Assembly: GCA_023230485.1 (NCBI GenBank)
Contig: JALNXG010000008.1
Location: 1 to 64,000, forward strand
Reading direction: 5' to 3'
DNA length: 64,000 nucleotides
From: Melioribacteraceae bacterium
GTDB taxonomy: Bacteria; Bacteroidota; Ignavibacteria; Ignavibacteriales; Melioribacteraceae
A program made the position numbers and the translations under genes. This document shows, in pieces, positions 45,629 to 54,877 of this stretch. Below the pieces are notes generated by a model. The model did not search any database. It had not been told where the DNA came from and saw only the letters and a list, made by a program, of their open reading frames with translations. Position 1 is the first letter of the stretch. Each line of letters starts with the position of its first letter.

Positions 45629-46897
45629 ATGAAAATTGCGGAAAGACTAAATGAATTTAAGAGCGGTTTCCATTCTTCATTTTGGGTCGCCAATGGAATG
45701 GAATTATTTGAAAGATTAGCGTATTACGGTCAGCAAATTGTCTTTATGATTTATATGCGAAACGATTTAGGATTTTCTGAATCACAAGCTGGGACCTTAT
45801 CAGGTATCTTCGGAGGTATGATTTACTTGCTTCCTATCTTGGGAGGAACATTAGCTGATAAATGGGGATTCAAAAGAGCATTTAATGTTGCCTTTACTGT
45901 TCTTGCACTTGGTTATTTTTTGATCGGGTCAGTTGGGATGAGTGTTTTTGCCGGTGCTTATGATGGAATGGATAAGTATTGGCTTCTGATGGTATTCCTA
46001 TTACTTACAGCTTTCGGCGGTTCATTTATCAAACCGTCTGTACTCGGATCAGTGGCAGTAGGTTCAAAACCCGAATCAAAATCATTAGGATTTGCAGTTT
46101 ATTACTGGATAGTAAATGTTGGCGCTATGATTGGACCTACGATTGCATATTTTGTTAGAAATAATTTTGGAAACGAATTTGTTTACTTGGTTTCTTCTAT
46201 CAGCTGTGCTGCAATGGTTGTAGTAAATATATTTTTATATAAAGAAGTGGTTAATGAAGAGACATCTTCCCTTCCTTCAGAGTCTTTAGGAAAGAAATTA
46301 GAGAATTTAGTACTCGTTTTAGCAAATTATAAATTCATGATCTTCTTATTGATTTATTCCCTTTACTGGATAATTTTTTGGCAGGAATTTATCATTGTTC
46401 CTTATTATATAGTTGATTTTATTAGTAAAGATGCACCTTATGAGATTATTCAATCATGGGCAGGCGCAGGTGCAATAATCTTATTACAGATTCCGGTCAA
46501 TTTATTAACAAAAAAACTTTCAACACCACACGCAATCCTAACCGGATTTGCTGTCTCAAGTCTGATATGGATTATAATATTAATTCATCCAAGTGTTTTA
46601 ACTATTGTAGCAGGAATTGCAGCATTTTCAATCGGTGAAATGATTCAAGCTCCTCGCTATTATGAATATATTTCTGAAATTGCACCGGCTGGACAACAAG
46701 GTTTGTTTCAAGGCTACGCCTTCCTTCCTATTGCAATTGCACGCTTCGTTGGTGATCCATTTGGCGGGTGGCTATATCAAACTTATGCGAAAGATGGAAA
46801 CAATCCTGATATGGTATTTATTGTGATGGCGGGGGTTGGTTTGCTCGCTACTCTTTTGATGTATATTTACAATCTTATTTTCGTTGAGAAAAAATAA
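45629..46897 (+). CDS. POT-like MFS peptide transporter
   Basis: Twelve membrane segments. The motif ELFERLAYYG near residue 25 is the proton-coupling ExxERFxYYG motif of the POT/PTR2 family, and GGTLADKWGFKRAF is the MFS loop. It probably imports di- or tripeptides with protons. The ATG at 45629 has GAGGG seven bases upstream; an upstream in-frame TTG at 45581 is unlikely. Its terminator follows directly. Confidence 0.87.
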   Translation: MKIAERLNEFKSGFHSSFWVANGMELFERLAYYGQQIVFMIYMRNDLGFSESQAGTLSGIFGGMIYLLPILGGTLADKWGFKRAFNVAFTVLALGYFLIGSVGMSVFAGAYDGMDKYWLLMVFLLLTAFGGSFIKPSVLGSVAVGSKPESKSLGFAVYYWIVNVGAMIGPTIAYFVRNNFGNEFVYLVSSISCAAMVVVNIFLYKEVVNEETSSLPSESLGKKLENLVLVLANYKFMIFLLIYSLYWIIFWQEFIIVPYYIVDFISKDAPYEIIQSWAGAGAIILLQIPVNLLTKKLSTPHAILTGFAVSSLIWIIILIHPSVLTIVAGIAAFSIGEMIQAPRYYEYISEIAPAGQQGLFQGYAFLPIAIARFVGDPFGGWLYQTYAKDGNNPDMVFIVMAGVGLLATLLMYIYNLIFVEKK

Positions 46898-46904
46898 TTC
46901 TATA

Positions 46905-46927
46905 TCCCTCGGCAATTTGCCGAGGGA
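46905..46927 (+). terminator. Terminator after the POT-like transporter
   Basis: TCCCTCGGCAA pairs perfectly with TTGCCGAGGGA, followed by AACTTTTTATT. Confidence 0.88.
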
Positions 46928-47066
46928 ACTTTTTATTCCTTCTTTTTATTCCTTCTATGACTTAGCTCACATTCTTTTTCTTTACTTTTATAATTAAAAT
47001 TGCTATTTTTTGAACGCCCACAAGAAGGAAAATAAATAAACCATACATAACTCATGAGGGTGAGAA

Positions 47067-47312
47067 ATGAACGGTACCATAACAGAGAAACCGAAAAGGT
47101 TTGATGTAGCTAATTTCTTGTTGAGACCTTTCTTAGCAGGAATATTAGGTTTTTCCATTTTTCTAGTTGTATTAGCTTTAACCAAGTATCTTGGTTCACT
47201 ATTAACTAATGATGTAGTTTTTAAGATTGAAGGCAATGATTTTTTTCTCGCTGCTATCGGTTTCGTACTGATGTCATTGATTGAGATACTTAAGAATTTC
47301 AGGCAAGAATAG
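47067..47312 (+). CDS. Small two-helix membrane protein
   Basis: Eighty-one residues with two hydrophobic stretches (about 20-42 and 58-74) and a charged N-terminus. No family recognised. GAGGGTGAGA just before the ATG is a strong ribosome site, and a strong terminator follows its stop, so it is a real single-gene unit. A frame on the opposite strand at 47003-47236 lacks such signals. Confidence 0.75.
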   Translation: MNGTITEKPKRFDVANFLLRPFLAGILGFSIFLVVLALTKYLGSLLTNDVVFKIEGNDFFLAAIGFVLMSLIEILKNFRQE

Positions 47313-47318
47313 TTTTAC

Positions 47319-47341
47319 AATCCCGGTTCAATGCCGGGATT
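47319..47341 (+). terminator. Terminator after the small membrane protein gene
   Basis: AATCCCGG pairs with CCGGGATT around a 7-base loop and is followed by eight Ts. It lies just upstream of the O-antigen ligase start. Confidence 0.9.
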
Positions 47342-47358
47342 TTTTTTTTACTCTCATT

Positions 47359-48516
47359 ATGACGAAAATATTTAAAGAACTCCTTGTAATTAATCTTTTC
47401 ATTTTTACCCTTCTCTTATCAACCATTTCTAATTATTCCTTTACTTCATTTCTTATAAAAAGCATATCCTCTATAATCCTTGTTGTATCTGCAATATCTT
47501 TTGATAAATTGAATAAGGTTGAATCAAAATTTTTTATTAATATTTTAATTTTCATTTCTATTCCTTTCATATCCTTATTATGGTCAAGCAATATTAATTT
47601 TGGCTTCTTAAAAATACTTAATATACTGATTAGTGTAATACCAGTGGTTTGGGTAGCAGAAATATTATATAAGAATAGAACAGAGTCCCGCAACAAATTG
47701 TTTTTTGAATCACTTATCTTTCTAAGTTTAGTATTTTCTTTAGTAATAATTTTGTTTCATCCCTTCGAATACAATACTCCATACATTTTTGGAATTAGCC
47801 GTTGGAGTTATGTAATAGTTGGCCGGTTTTTATCTGCATCAGTAATAATAATTCTGTTATTTGATAAGTATCATCCATTCCAACATAGAAAATTGTTTTA
47901 CATACTTGTAACTGTAATATTTCTAGGTTTATATTTGTCAGGATTAAGGGCTGGGTTTATTTTTTCTTTATTAGCCTCTCTATTGATTTTTTTTAATTAT
48001 CAGAGTTCAAAGAAAAAGTATTCTTATATATTCTCTGGACTGATACTACAAATACTATTTTTCGCTGCTATCGATTATTTTCTATATGATTTCAACATAT
48101 TAAATAGATATTTAAAACTATTATATAATCAACCACGAATTGAGGCGTTACAAATCTCGTGGGAATTATTTAAAGAGAACCCATTTCTTGGAGTTGGATT
48201 TGGTGGGTTTGCTAATTCAGGGGCACTTGGAGAATTAATGAAATATCCACATAACCTAATTGCTGAATCCTTTGCAGAGTTTGGCGTTCTAGGTTTGATT
48301 TGGTTGATATCCCTATTTATAATTATGGTGTTTAATAATACTAGAGAAATTAGATTTTATCTATTTCTTGCATTCTTACTCTCGATGACATCAAAAGACA
48401 TTTCAACAAACACAATGCTATGGATAGGACTGGTTGGTGTAAATTCAAATATTACTTATAAAATATTAAAAAAGTTTCTGAGCAATTTTTTTTTTAGCAA
48501 ATCAAATTTTCTGTAA
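47359..48516 (+). CDS. O-antigen ligase family protein (Wzy/WaaL-like)
   Basis: About ten membrane helices with a periplasmic loop: RIEALQISWELFKENPFLGVGFGGF followed by YPHNLIAESFAEFGVLGL is the Wzy_C/O-antigen ligase pattern. It would polymerise O-units or ligate them to lipid A-core. The ATG at 47359 fits the first membrane segment; an upstream ATG at 47281 would run through the preceding gene and terminator. Ligase versus polymerase cannot be told. Confidence 0.82.
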   Translation: MTKIFKELLVINLFIFTLLLSTISNYSFTSFLIKSISSIILVVSAISFDKLNKVESKFFINILIFISIPFISLLWSSNINFGFLKILNILISVIPVVWVAEILYKNRTESRNKLFFESLIFLSLVFSLVIILFHPFEYNTPYIFGISRWSYVIVGRFLSASVIIILLFDKYHPFQHRKLFYILVTVIFLGLYLSGLRAGFIFSLLASLLIFFNYQSSKKKYSYIFSGLILQILFFAAIDYFLYDFNILNRYLKLLYNQPRIEALQISWELFKENPFLGVGFGGFANSGALGELMKYPHNLIAESFAEFGVLGLIWLISLFIIMVFNNTREIRFYLFLAFLLSMTSKDISTNTMLWIGLVGVNSNITYKILKKFLSNFFFSKSNFL

Positions 48517-48560
48517 AGCAAAGAAATACTTATATTTTGTAAATAGATATATTTGTATAT

Positions 48561-48633
48561 GCGCCCGTAGCTCAATGGATAGAGCATTTGACTTCGGATC
48601 AAAGGGTTGAGGGTTCGAATCCTTCCGGGCGTA
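48561..48633 (+). tRNA. tRNA-Arg (TCG)
   Basis: A 73-base cloverleaf: acceptor GCGCCCG/CGGGCGT with a G-U at the end, D stem GCTC/GAGC, anticodon stem TTTGA/TCAAA with loop CTTCGGA (anticodon TCG), T arm GGGTTCGAATCCT, discriminator A. CCA is not encoded. Confidence 0.94.
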
Positions 48634-48651
48634 CTAATTGATCGATAATTT

Positions 48652-49122
48652 ATGCAATTCCCAGAACACGTTTATAAATTTATGTATTCCGCTCTCATGG
48701 AAGCTGAGTACGCTCTTGAGAAAAATGAAGTTCCAATTGGTGCTGTAATTGTTTATAATAACAGAATAATTGGTAAAGGATATAACCAAACTGAAACTCT
48801 AAAAGACGCAACAGCACATGCAGAAATGATTGCCATTACTGCTGCATCAGCTAATCTTCAAAGTAAATTATTGGATGAATGTGATATTTATATTACTGCC
48901 GAACCCTGTATAATGTGTTCTGGTGCAATTTTACTATCAAGGATTAGAACTGTCTATTTTTCAATATTTGAGCCAAAATTTGGTGCGGCAGGAAGCTTAT
49001 TTAATTTAATAGAAAGCGGGAAATATAATCATAAACCAAATCTATTTTCCGGCATTTATTCTGACGAATCAAAGATGCTATTAGAAAATTTTTTCAAATC
49101 AAAAAGAAAGTCTATTGATTGA
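48652..49122 (+). CDS. tadA: tRNA-specific adenosine deaminase
   Basis: The zinc site is complete: HAEMIA with the catalytic Glu and EPCIMCSGAIL with two Cys. FGAAGSLFNL, after the active site, is typical of TadA. It converts A34 to inosine in tRNA-Arg(ACG). At 156 residues it is normal. It starts 18 bases after a tRNA-Arg gene, possibly cotranscribed. Confidence 0.93.
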   Translation: MQFPEHVYKFMYSALMEAEYALEKNEVPIGAVIVYNNRIIGKGYNQTETLKDATAHAEMIAITAASANLQSKLLDECDIYITAEPCIMCSGAILLSRIRTVYFSIFEPKFGAAGSLFNLIESGKYNHKPNLFSGIYSDESKMLLENFFKSKRKSID

Positions 49123-49189
49123 GATTGTATAAATGGATATTTATGTTTAATTTTATTTTTGATTACTTTCATTAAACCCCTAAAATAAT

Positions 49190-49837
49190 ATGAACCTTAT
49201 AATATTTGGTGCCCCAGGTGTTGGTAAAGGCACACAAGCAAAAATTATCTCTGAAAAATTAAATATTGCGCATATATCAACAGGCGACATTTTAAGAGAG
49301 GCTGTAAAAAATAAAACAGAATTAGGAAGTAAAGCAAAAGCTATTATGGATAGTGGTGAACTAGTACCGGATGAAATTGTAGCGGGAATCGTAAAGGACA
49401 CTTTAAATGGTGATAAATGTTCAAATGGTTTTATTCTTGATGGCTTCCCTCGCACATTACCTCAGTCCCAATTGCTAAAAACTATTTTTGATGAATTAGA
49501 TATCAAAAATATTAAACTCATTAAACTTGATGCTGAAGATCAAGTGATGATTAATAGACTTTCATCGCGCAGAGTATGTAGTTCATGCGGAAAAATAATT
49601 AGTAAAGATGAAGTATTTGAAGGCGTGAAATGTTCTGTCTGTGGCGAAGTCAATAGTTTCATAAAAAGAACTGACGATGACGAAGAAGTAATAAAAAAGA
49701 GACTTTCAGTTTACCACAATACAACATCTCCGGTTTTTGATTACTATCAAGATAAAGTAACAATTATCGAAATTGATGGGACACAACATGTTGATGATGT
49801 AACAAAAGAAATTTTAGAAAAGCTGGGTCTCAATTAG
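49190..49837 (+). CDS. adk: Adenylate kinase
   Basis: Phosphate loop GAPGVGKGTQA, STGDILREAV, LDGFPRTLPQS and a lid with a four-Cys zinc site (CSSCG and CSVCG). It is the long, zinc-lidded form of 215 residues, which interconverts AMP, ADP and ATP. It converges on the ABC gene, overlapping by eight bases. Confidence 0.96.
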   Translation: MNLIIFGAPGVGKGTQAKIISEKLNIAHISTGDILREAVKNKTELGSKAKAIMDSGELVPDEIVAGIVKDTLNGDKCSNGFILDGFPRTLPQSQLLKTIFDELDIKNIKLIKLDAEDQVMINRLSSRRVCSSCGKIISKDEVFEGVKCSVCGEVNSFIKRTDDDEEVIKKRLSVYHNTTSPVFDYYQDKVTIIEIDGTQHVDDVTKEILEKLGLN

Positions 49838-50510
49838 ATTCAGCTTTCTTTTTAAGTACTGCTTTTATAGCACGCCCATCTTCTAATTTATAGATTTTAG
49901 TATCAATTCTTTTTACTAAATCATAATTATGAGTAGCAAATAGAATTGAAGTTCCGCGCGAATTAATCTTTTTAAAAATATCTAATATTTCAATTGCGGT
50001 TTCAGGATCAAGATTTCCCGTAGGTTCATCAGCTATAATTAATAAAGGTTCATTAATTATAGCCCGAGCAATTGCAATTCTCTGCCTCTCCCCCCCTGAT
50101 AATTCAGAAGGATAATTATTCTGTTTATGAGAAAGTCCGACATCAGAAAGTGAATGCATTATTTTTCTTTTAACTTGCTTGGTCGGTGTCCCTGTTAATT
50201 TTAATACAAATGAAAGATTATCATAAACAGTTCTATCTTCCAATAATTTAAAATCTTGAAATACTATTCCTAATTTCCTTCGTAAAAATGGGAGCTCGTT
50301 TGATTTAATCAAGGAAGAATTATATATATCAAATTCCACTGTTCCAGATTGTGGAATCAAATCCATATAAATCAATTTTAATAAGGTTGATTTTCCGCTT
50401 CCGCTTTTCCCTATTAAAAATGCAAATTCCCCTTGTGCAATAGAAATATTTAGATTCTTAAATACAGGCTGGGTCGAGTAACTGAAATCTACACTTGTAA
50501 TGGCAAGCAT
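49830..50510 (-). CDS. FtsE-like ABC transporter ATPase
   Basis: Walker A GKSGSGKSTLL, ABC signature LSGGERQRIAIARA and Walker B LLIIADEPTGNLD, with the short 226-residue length of FtsE/LolD-type ATPases. FTFQDFKLLEDRTVYDN resembles FtsE most. FtsE works with FtsX at the division site; no ftsX gene is adjacent here. It shares one base with the upstream methyltransferase gene. Confidence 0.85.
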   Translation of the reverse strand: MLAITSVDFSYSTQPVFKNLNISIAQGEFAFLIGKSGSGKSTLLKLIYMDLIPQSGTVEFDIYNSSLIKSNELPFLRRKLGIVFQDFKLLEDRTVYDNLSFVLKLTGTPTKQVKRKIMHSLSDVGLSHKQNNYPSELSGGERQRIAIARAIINEPLLIIADEPTGNLDPETAIEILDIFKKINSRGTSILFATHNYDLVKRIDTKIYKLEDGRAIKAVLKKKAESN

Positions 50511-51235
50511 TAATCAATCCTTCTTAAAATAAATTGTGCTCGTTCAGATTTTTTATTCACTGTATCAAATGTAAAACAATTAAAACAATCTTGCACATAT
50601 AAACCAGATTCATCAGCTGCTTTAAAAAATATTTCTATTGGATAAATTTTTTGGCGATGAGTTTCTTGAATCTTTTTCTTATTCGGTAAAGTAATTTCAA
50701 ATTTATTTGTATGGATTTTTTTTATAATATCATAAAAACTTCTCTGACGATACTGGACTCCTTCAAACTCTCCTTTCCGATTCAGGAGTTTTGCGTATTT
50801 AGTACTATTAAGTTCTAAGCTTACATCGAAAGTATAAAATCCATTTTTAGAAAGACAGTTCTTAACTGATTTAAGATGCTTTACTAAATCTTTATATGTA
50901 AGCAGATAATTAATACTATCGAAGGTGGAAAGCAAGATATCAAATTCTTTTTTTATTGGAATTTCTCTCATATCAAAACAAATTTTAGGTAACTTGCTAT
51001 TTTTGCAATTAATAAGCATGTCCAAAGAATTATCAGAGCAAATAATTTTTCTAAATTTCTTTGATAATATAGAGGAGAGATTACCAAGTCCGCTCGATAA
51101 TTCTAAAATTGATGGATGTTTAATTCCCTCTCCATCAATAAGGTCTGATAGATAATCACCCCAAACAGAATAATCAATAGATTCCATCAAATGGGAATAA
51201 ATAAAAGCCACATATTTATAGGGATGATTTTTCAT
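50510..51235 (-). CDS. Class I SAM-dependent methyltransferase
   Basis: SILELSSGLGNLSSIL is the SAM-binding motif I, followed by KIICSDNSLDML and an LSTFDSINYLL motif. The 241-residue length and order fit small-molecule methyltransferases. The substrate is unknown. Its start overlaps the end of pdxA by 20 bases. Confidence 0.8.
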   Translation of the reverse strand: MKNHPYKYVAFIYSHLMESIDYSVWGDYLSDLIDGEGIKHPSILELSSGLGNLSSILSKKFRKIICSDNSLDMLINCKNSKLPKICFDMREIPIKKEFDILLSTFDSINYLLTYKDLVKHLKSVKNCLSKNGFYTFDVSLELNSTKYAKLLNRKGEFEGVQYRQRSFYDIIKKIHTNKFEITLPNKKKIQETHRQKIYPIEIFFKAADESGLYVQDCFNCFTFDTVNKKSERAQFILRRID

Positions 51236-52208
51236 TTAGCTTCTTACCCGCGATTTTTTCTCCCCAGATTGCCGCATTAATTATGCTTGTCGGATCAGCG
51301 ATTCCTTTATTTGCAATATTAAATGCAGTTCCATGATCGGGAGAAGTTCTGATTATTGGTAACCCTGCTGTGTAATTTACGCCATTTGACATATTCATCA
51401 TTTTGAATGGAATAAGTACTTGATCATGATACATACCTAAAACAGCATCGTATTTCTTATAATCATGCATTCCAAAAAATGAATCAGATGGAAAGGGTCC
51501 ATCAATACCAGTTAACATCGATTTTTTGATTGCAGGGATTGTTTTTTCTATTTCTTCCTTTCCGATATTTCCATCTTCACCGGCATGCGGATTTAATCCG
51601 AGGACTGCTATACTTGGATTAGTTATTCCAAAATGATTTTTTAGTTCATAATTAATTAAACGTAATTTCGAAATTAACTTTTTCTCAGTCAAAAGATTAG
51701 ATACTTTCCTTATCGGAATATGTATAGTCATTAGAGCACAAATTAATTCTTCAGATAAAAACATCATCATAAAGTTTTTAACGCCACACCATTCTGCAAG
51801 TAATTCTGTATGCCCTGAAAATCCAACTCCTCCCATTTTAAGTGCAACTTTTGCAATTGGTGCTGTTACTAAAATATCCGCTTGTCCAGAGTATGTTTTT
51901 TCAAATGCAATCTTTAAGGAATTATAAGAAGCTAGTCCCGATTTTGCTGTTGGAATTCCACAATCAATATTATAGTCCCCTATATCAATAATTTTTACTT
52001 TTTCTGAATCGCTAATTTTATCTTTGGGGGAAATTATTTCATAAGGAAAACTAGGCACAATAAGATTTGAATAATAATCAAATACATTTTTAGGAATTGC
52101 AATTGATATATTTCTGGATTGAGGCGAATATAGGTTATTAATAGCTTTTAGGACAATCTCTGGTCCTATACCATTAATATCGCCGGATGTGAAAATTAAT
52201 CTATTCAT
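51216..52208 (-). CDS. pdxA: 4-hydroxythreonine-4-phosphate dehydrogenase
   Basis: LIFTSGDINGIGPEIVLKA opens the protein; VTAPIAK, GFSGHTELLAEW with the metal His, LGLNPHAGEDG and YHDQVLIPFKM with metal ligands are all present. It acts in pyridoxal phosphate synthesis (DXP-dependent route). pdxJ is not nearby. The ATG overlaps the stop of the GWxTD-like gene by four bases. Confidence 0.95.
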   Translation of the reverse strand: MNRLIFTSGDINGIGPEIVLKAINNLYSPQSRNISIAIPKNVFDYYSNLIVPSFPYEIISPKDKISDSEKVKIIDIGDYNIDCGIPTAKSGLASYNSLKIAFEKTYSGQADILVTAPIAKVALKMGGVGFSGHTELLAEWCGVKNFMMMFLSEELICALMTIHIPIRKVSNLLTEKKLISKLRLINYELKNHFGITNPSIAVLGLNPHAGEDGNIGKEEIEKTIPAIKKSMLTGIDGPFPSDSFFGMHDYKKYDAVLGMYHDQVLIPFKMMNMSNGVNYTAGLPIIRTSPDHGTAFNIANKGIADPTSIINAAIWGEKIAGKKLNEKSSL

Positions 52209-53455
52209 TTTTTTATAAGGTAATAATTTCCAATTCCTGTATCATCTTTGAAGATATATTCTTTATCGAGATCAATATATTTCCATATTTCAAGTACTGA
52301 ATTTTGTCCATTATAAACACGTTCGATCTTATCTGGCTTCCCAAATCGCACGAATACTTTACCACGATCTGTCTCAGCTCCACTCATTTTGCCTAAAGGA
52401 GTGAATATACGCATCGCTTCATCTACTCTATTATAAAACTCTGCCATCAAATAATTAAAAGGGCTTTTAACACCTCGATTATATTTAGACCAATAACCTT
52501 GAAGTATTCTTTTATAATCAGATGATGAATTACTTAGCATCGAATCCACTTTTTCTTTTGGTTCAATGATTTTAAGCATTCTAATTGCAAATTCAGGATC
52601 GAATAAAGACCTTGGTTTAGTTGACCAAGTAACATCAACATCATACTCTCTCTTCATTGATTTTTCGGCTAAGAAAGATAATCTCGTAGAACCCTCATCT
52701 AATAAATTAGAAAAATTATTCACTGTTATAAATCGATTCTTTTTTCCAACACTGTTAAGAATAATTTTAATATTTCCATCGCATTCAGCAAAAGTTATTT
52801 CACCGGTTTGAACTATATATTCATTCTCAAGAATTGTTTTTTCCGATTGAGATATTTTTAATTTCACTTTTGAAATCGAAGTATCATTAATAGGAATGAA
52901 CATGGAATAATCTGAACTTGAATATGGGATGCTATTTCCAAAATTAACTAAATGCATTTTTGAGTTTTTGCAGCTATCTGATTTTATCTCTTCAAAAACA
53001 ATTGGAAAAAGTACAAAACCATTTTTCCGAGTTTTTAATCTTTCATTTATTTGATCAATTGGGCGGGAAAGATTACTGTTCTTTAATGATAGGTAAGGTT
53101 GAATAAGATAGTCGTCTTCATTCAATTTGAATTCTAAAACTGCTTGAAGATATTCACTTCTAAAATTAGTCTCTTCAAAGGAAGTAACTAAAATATCTTT
53201 TTGAATAGATTTTCGAACAATGCTCATAGAGTCGGAAGAGATTTCAGTACGAAATTCAAAACCCGACGAGTATCCCGCAGAATTTTTTGTAAAAACCAAC
53301 GTATTATATGGAACTCTTATCGAGACATAACAATTATATCCCGAATCGGAGGCAATAATGTTATGTTCAACAAAAAAATCAGTTCTTTGAATTTGAGCAA
53401 AAATAAGAGACGTAATAAAAAACAAAACTACAAAAGAATATTTCATTAATCGCAT
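52205..53455 (-). CDS. GWxTD domain-like secreted protein
   Basis: A signal peptide (MKYSFVVLFFITSLIFAQ, from residue 4) precedes beta-rich sequence. The C-terminal 130 residues resemble the GWxTD domain: ETDRGKVFVRFGKPDKIE and LEIWKY. The name-giving Trp of GWxTD is Ala here (GAETD). The family is common in Bacteroidetes/Chlorobi/Acidobacteria and its function is unknown. It lies between rho and pdxA on the same strand. Confidence 0.72.
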   Translation of the reverse strand: MRLMKYSFVVLFFITSLIFAQIQRTDFFVEHNIIASDSGYNCYVSIRVPYNTLVFTKNSAGYSSGFEFRTEISSDSMSIVRKSIQKDILVTSFEETNFRSEYLQAVLEFKLNEDDYLIQPYLSLKNSNLSRPIDQINERLKTRKNGFVLFPIVFEEIKSDSCKNSKMHLVNFGNSIPYSSSDYSMFIPINDTSISKVKLKISQSEKTILENEYIVQTGEITFAECDGNIKIILNSVGKKNRFITVNNFSNLLDEGSTRLSFLAEKSMKREYDVDVTWSTKPRSLFDPEFAIRMLKIIEPKEKVDSMLSNSSSDYKRILQGYWSKYNRGVKSPFNYLMAEFYNRVDEAMRIFTPLGKMSGAETDRGKVFVRFGKPDKIERVYNGQNSVLEIWKYIDLDKEYIFKDDTGIGNYYLIKK

Positions 53456-53464
53456 TACTATTTA

Positions 53465-54718
53465 CTAACTATTCATGCTTAATAAAAACTCTTTATTATT
53501 GCGCGTACCTCTCATTTTATCGAGAATGAAATCCATAGCTTCAGCAGAATCAAAATCGGATAAAATTTTTCTAAGAATCCAAATTTTACTTAATTCATCA
53601 TCTTTAAGAAGTAGTTCTTCTTTTCTAGTGCCCGATTTATTAACGTCAATAGCAGGGAATATTCTCTTATCAGAAAGACTGCGATCGAGAACAAGTTCCA
53701 TATTACCAGTACCTTTAAATTCTTCAAAAATAACTTCATCCATTCGGCTGCCTGTTTCAATTAATGCTGTAGCGATAATTGTTAAGCTGCCACCATCTTC
53801 GGTATTACGAGCTGATCCGAAAAAGCGTTTTGGTTTGTGAAGTGCATTTGCATCCACACCGCCGGAAAGGATTCTTCCACTATGAGGGATTACAGTATTA
53901 TGCGCACGAGCCAGACGAGTAATACTATCTAATAAAATAACTACATCATCACCTGCTTCGACCATTCTTTTTGCTTTCTCAATAACCATATTAGCAACTT
54001 GAACGTGTCTTTCTGCCGGTTCATCAAATGTTGAGCTTATTACTTCTGCTTGAACCGATCTTTGCATATCAGTAACCTCTTCAGGTCTTTCATCTATTAG
54101 CAGCATTATGATTTTTATATCAGGGCTATTTCTTGTAATTGAATTTGCTATCTTTTGGAGAAGGATAGTTTTACCGGCTTTTGGAGGAGATACAATCAAT
54201 CCTCTCTGACCCTTACCAATGGGTGAGAGAAGATCCATTATTCTCATAGAATATTCTCCCGGAGCGGATTCAAGTTTAATTCTTTTAGTAGGATATACCG
54301 GAATTAAGTTGTCAAATAATGTACGCTCTCGAATTGCTTCAGGGTCTTTCCCATTTACGGCTTCCACTCTAAGCAAAGCAAAAAATCTTTCACCTTCTTT
54401 TGGTGGACGCACTTGACCGCTAACATAATCGCCGGTTCTAAGTAAAAATCTTTTTATTTGCGATGGGGAAACGTAAATATCATCCGGGGAAGGGAGATAA
54501 TTCCAATCCGCTGAACGTAAAAATCCGTAACCGTCTTGCAGAGTTTCCAATACACCTTTAGAAAAAGTTAATCCATCCTTCTGAGACTGTGCCTCTAATA
54601 TCTTAAATATAAGTTCCTGTTTTCGTAAATCACTGTAACCTATTAATCCGAAATCTTTTGCGATTTTGTATAAATCAATAATTTTCTTAGACTGAAGTTC
54701 AGAAATGTCCATTGGCAT
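53465..54718 (-). CDS. rho: Transcription termination factor Rho
   Basis: The N-terminal Rho-N helix (ELQSKKIIDLYKIAKDFG), the RNA-binding cold-shock fold (GYGFLRSADWNYLPSPDD) and the ATPase core with PPKAGKTILLQK, LLIDERPEEVTDM and LDSITRLARA are all present in order. At 417 residues it lacks the long N-terminal insert found in some Bacteroidetes Rho proteins. It is a hexameric RNA helicase that terminates transcription. Confidence 0.97.
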   Translation of the reverse strand: MPMDISELQSKKIIDLYKIAKDFGLIGYSDLRKQELIFKILEAQSQKDGLTFSKGVLETLQDGYGFLRSADWNYLPSPDDIYVSPSQIKRFLLRTGDYVSGQVRPPKEGERFFALLRVEAVNGKDPEAIRERTLFDNLIPVYPTKRIKLESAPGEYSMRIMDLLSPIGKGQRGLIVSPPKAGKTILLQKIANSITRNSPDIKIIMLLIDERPEEVTDMQRSVQAEVISSTFDEPAERHVQVANMVIEKAKRMVEAGDDVVILLDSITRLARAHNTVIPHSGRILSGGVDANALHKPKRFFGSARNTEDGGSLTIIATALIETGSRMDEVIFEEFKGTGNMELVLDRSLSDKRIFPAIDVNKSGTRKEELLLKDDELSKIWILRKILSDFDSAEAMDFILDKMRGTRNNKEFLLSMNS

Positions 54719-54877
54719 AAATATGAATCCTTTAACTTTGGTTTGTAAATAAAATTAACAATCTTGAAAGCTCATTTTTTTTTGGGGTTTTATTACAAGA
54801 TTATTTTGACAATTTTTTGTGATACTCTTGAAGGAATAAGAGGTACTATGAAAAATTACTTCCTTTACAGGTAAATG

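Noticed and set aside
47003..47236. Minus-strand 77-residue frame opposite the small membrane protein
   Set aside because: The plus-strand gene has a strong ribosome site and terminator; the minus frame has neither.
53475..53840. Plus-strand 121-residue frame opposite rho
   Set aside because: Serine- and leucine-rich antisense shadow of rho.
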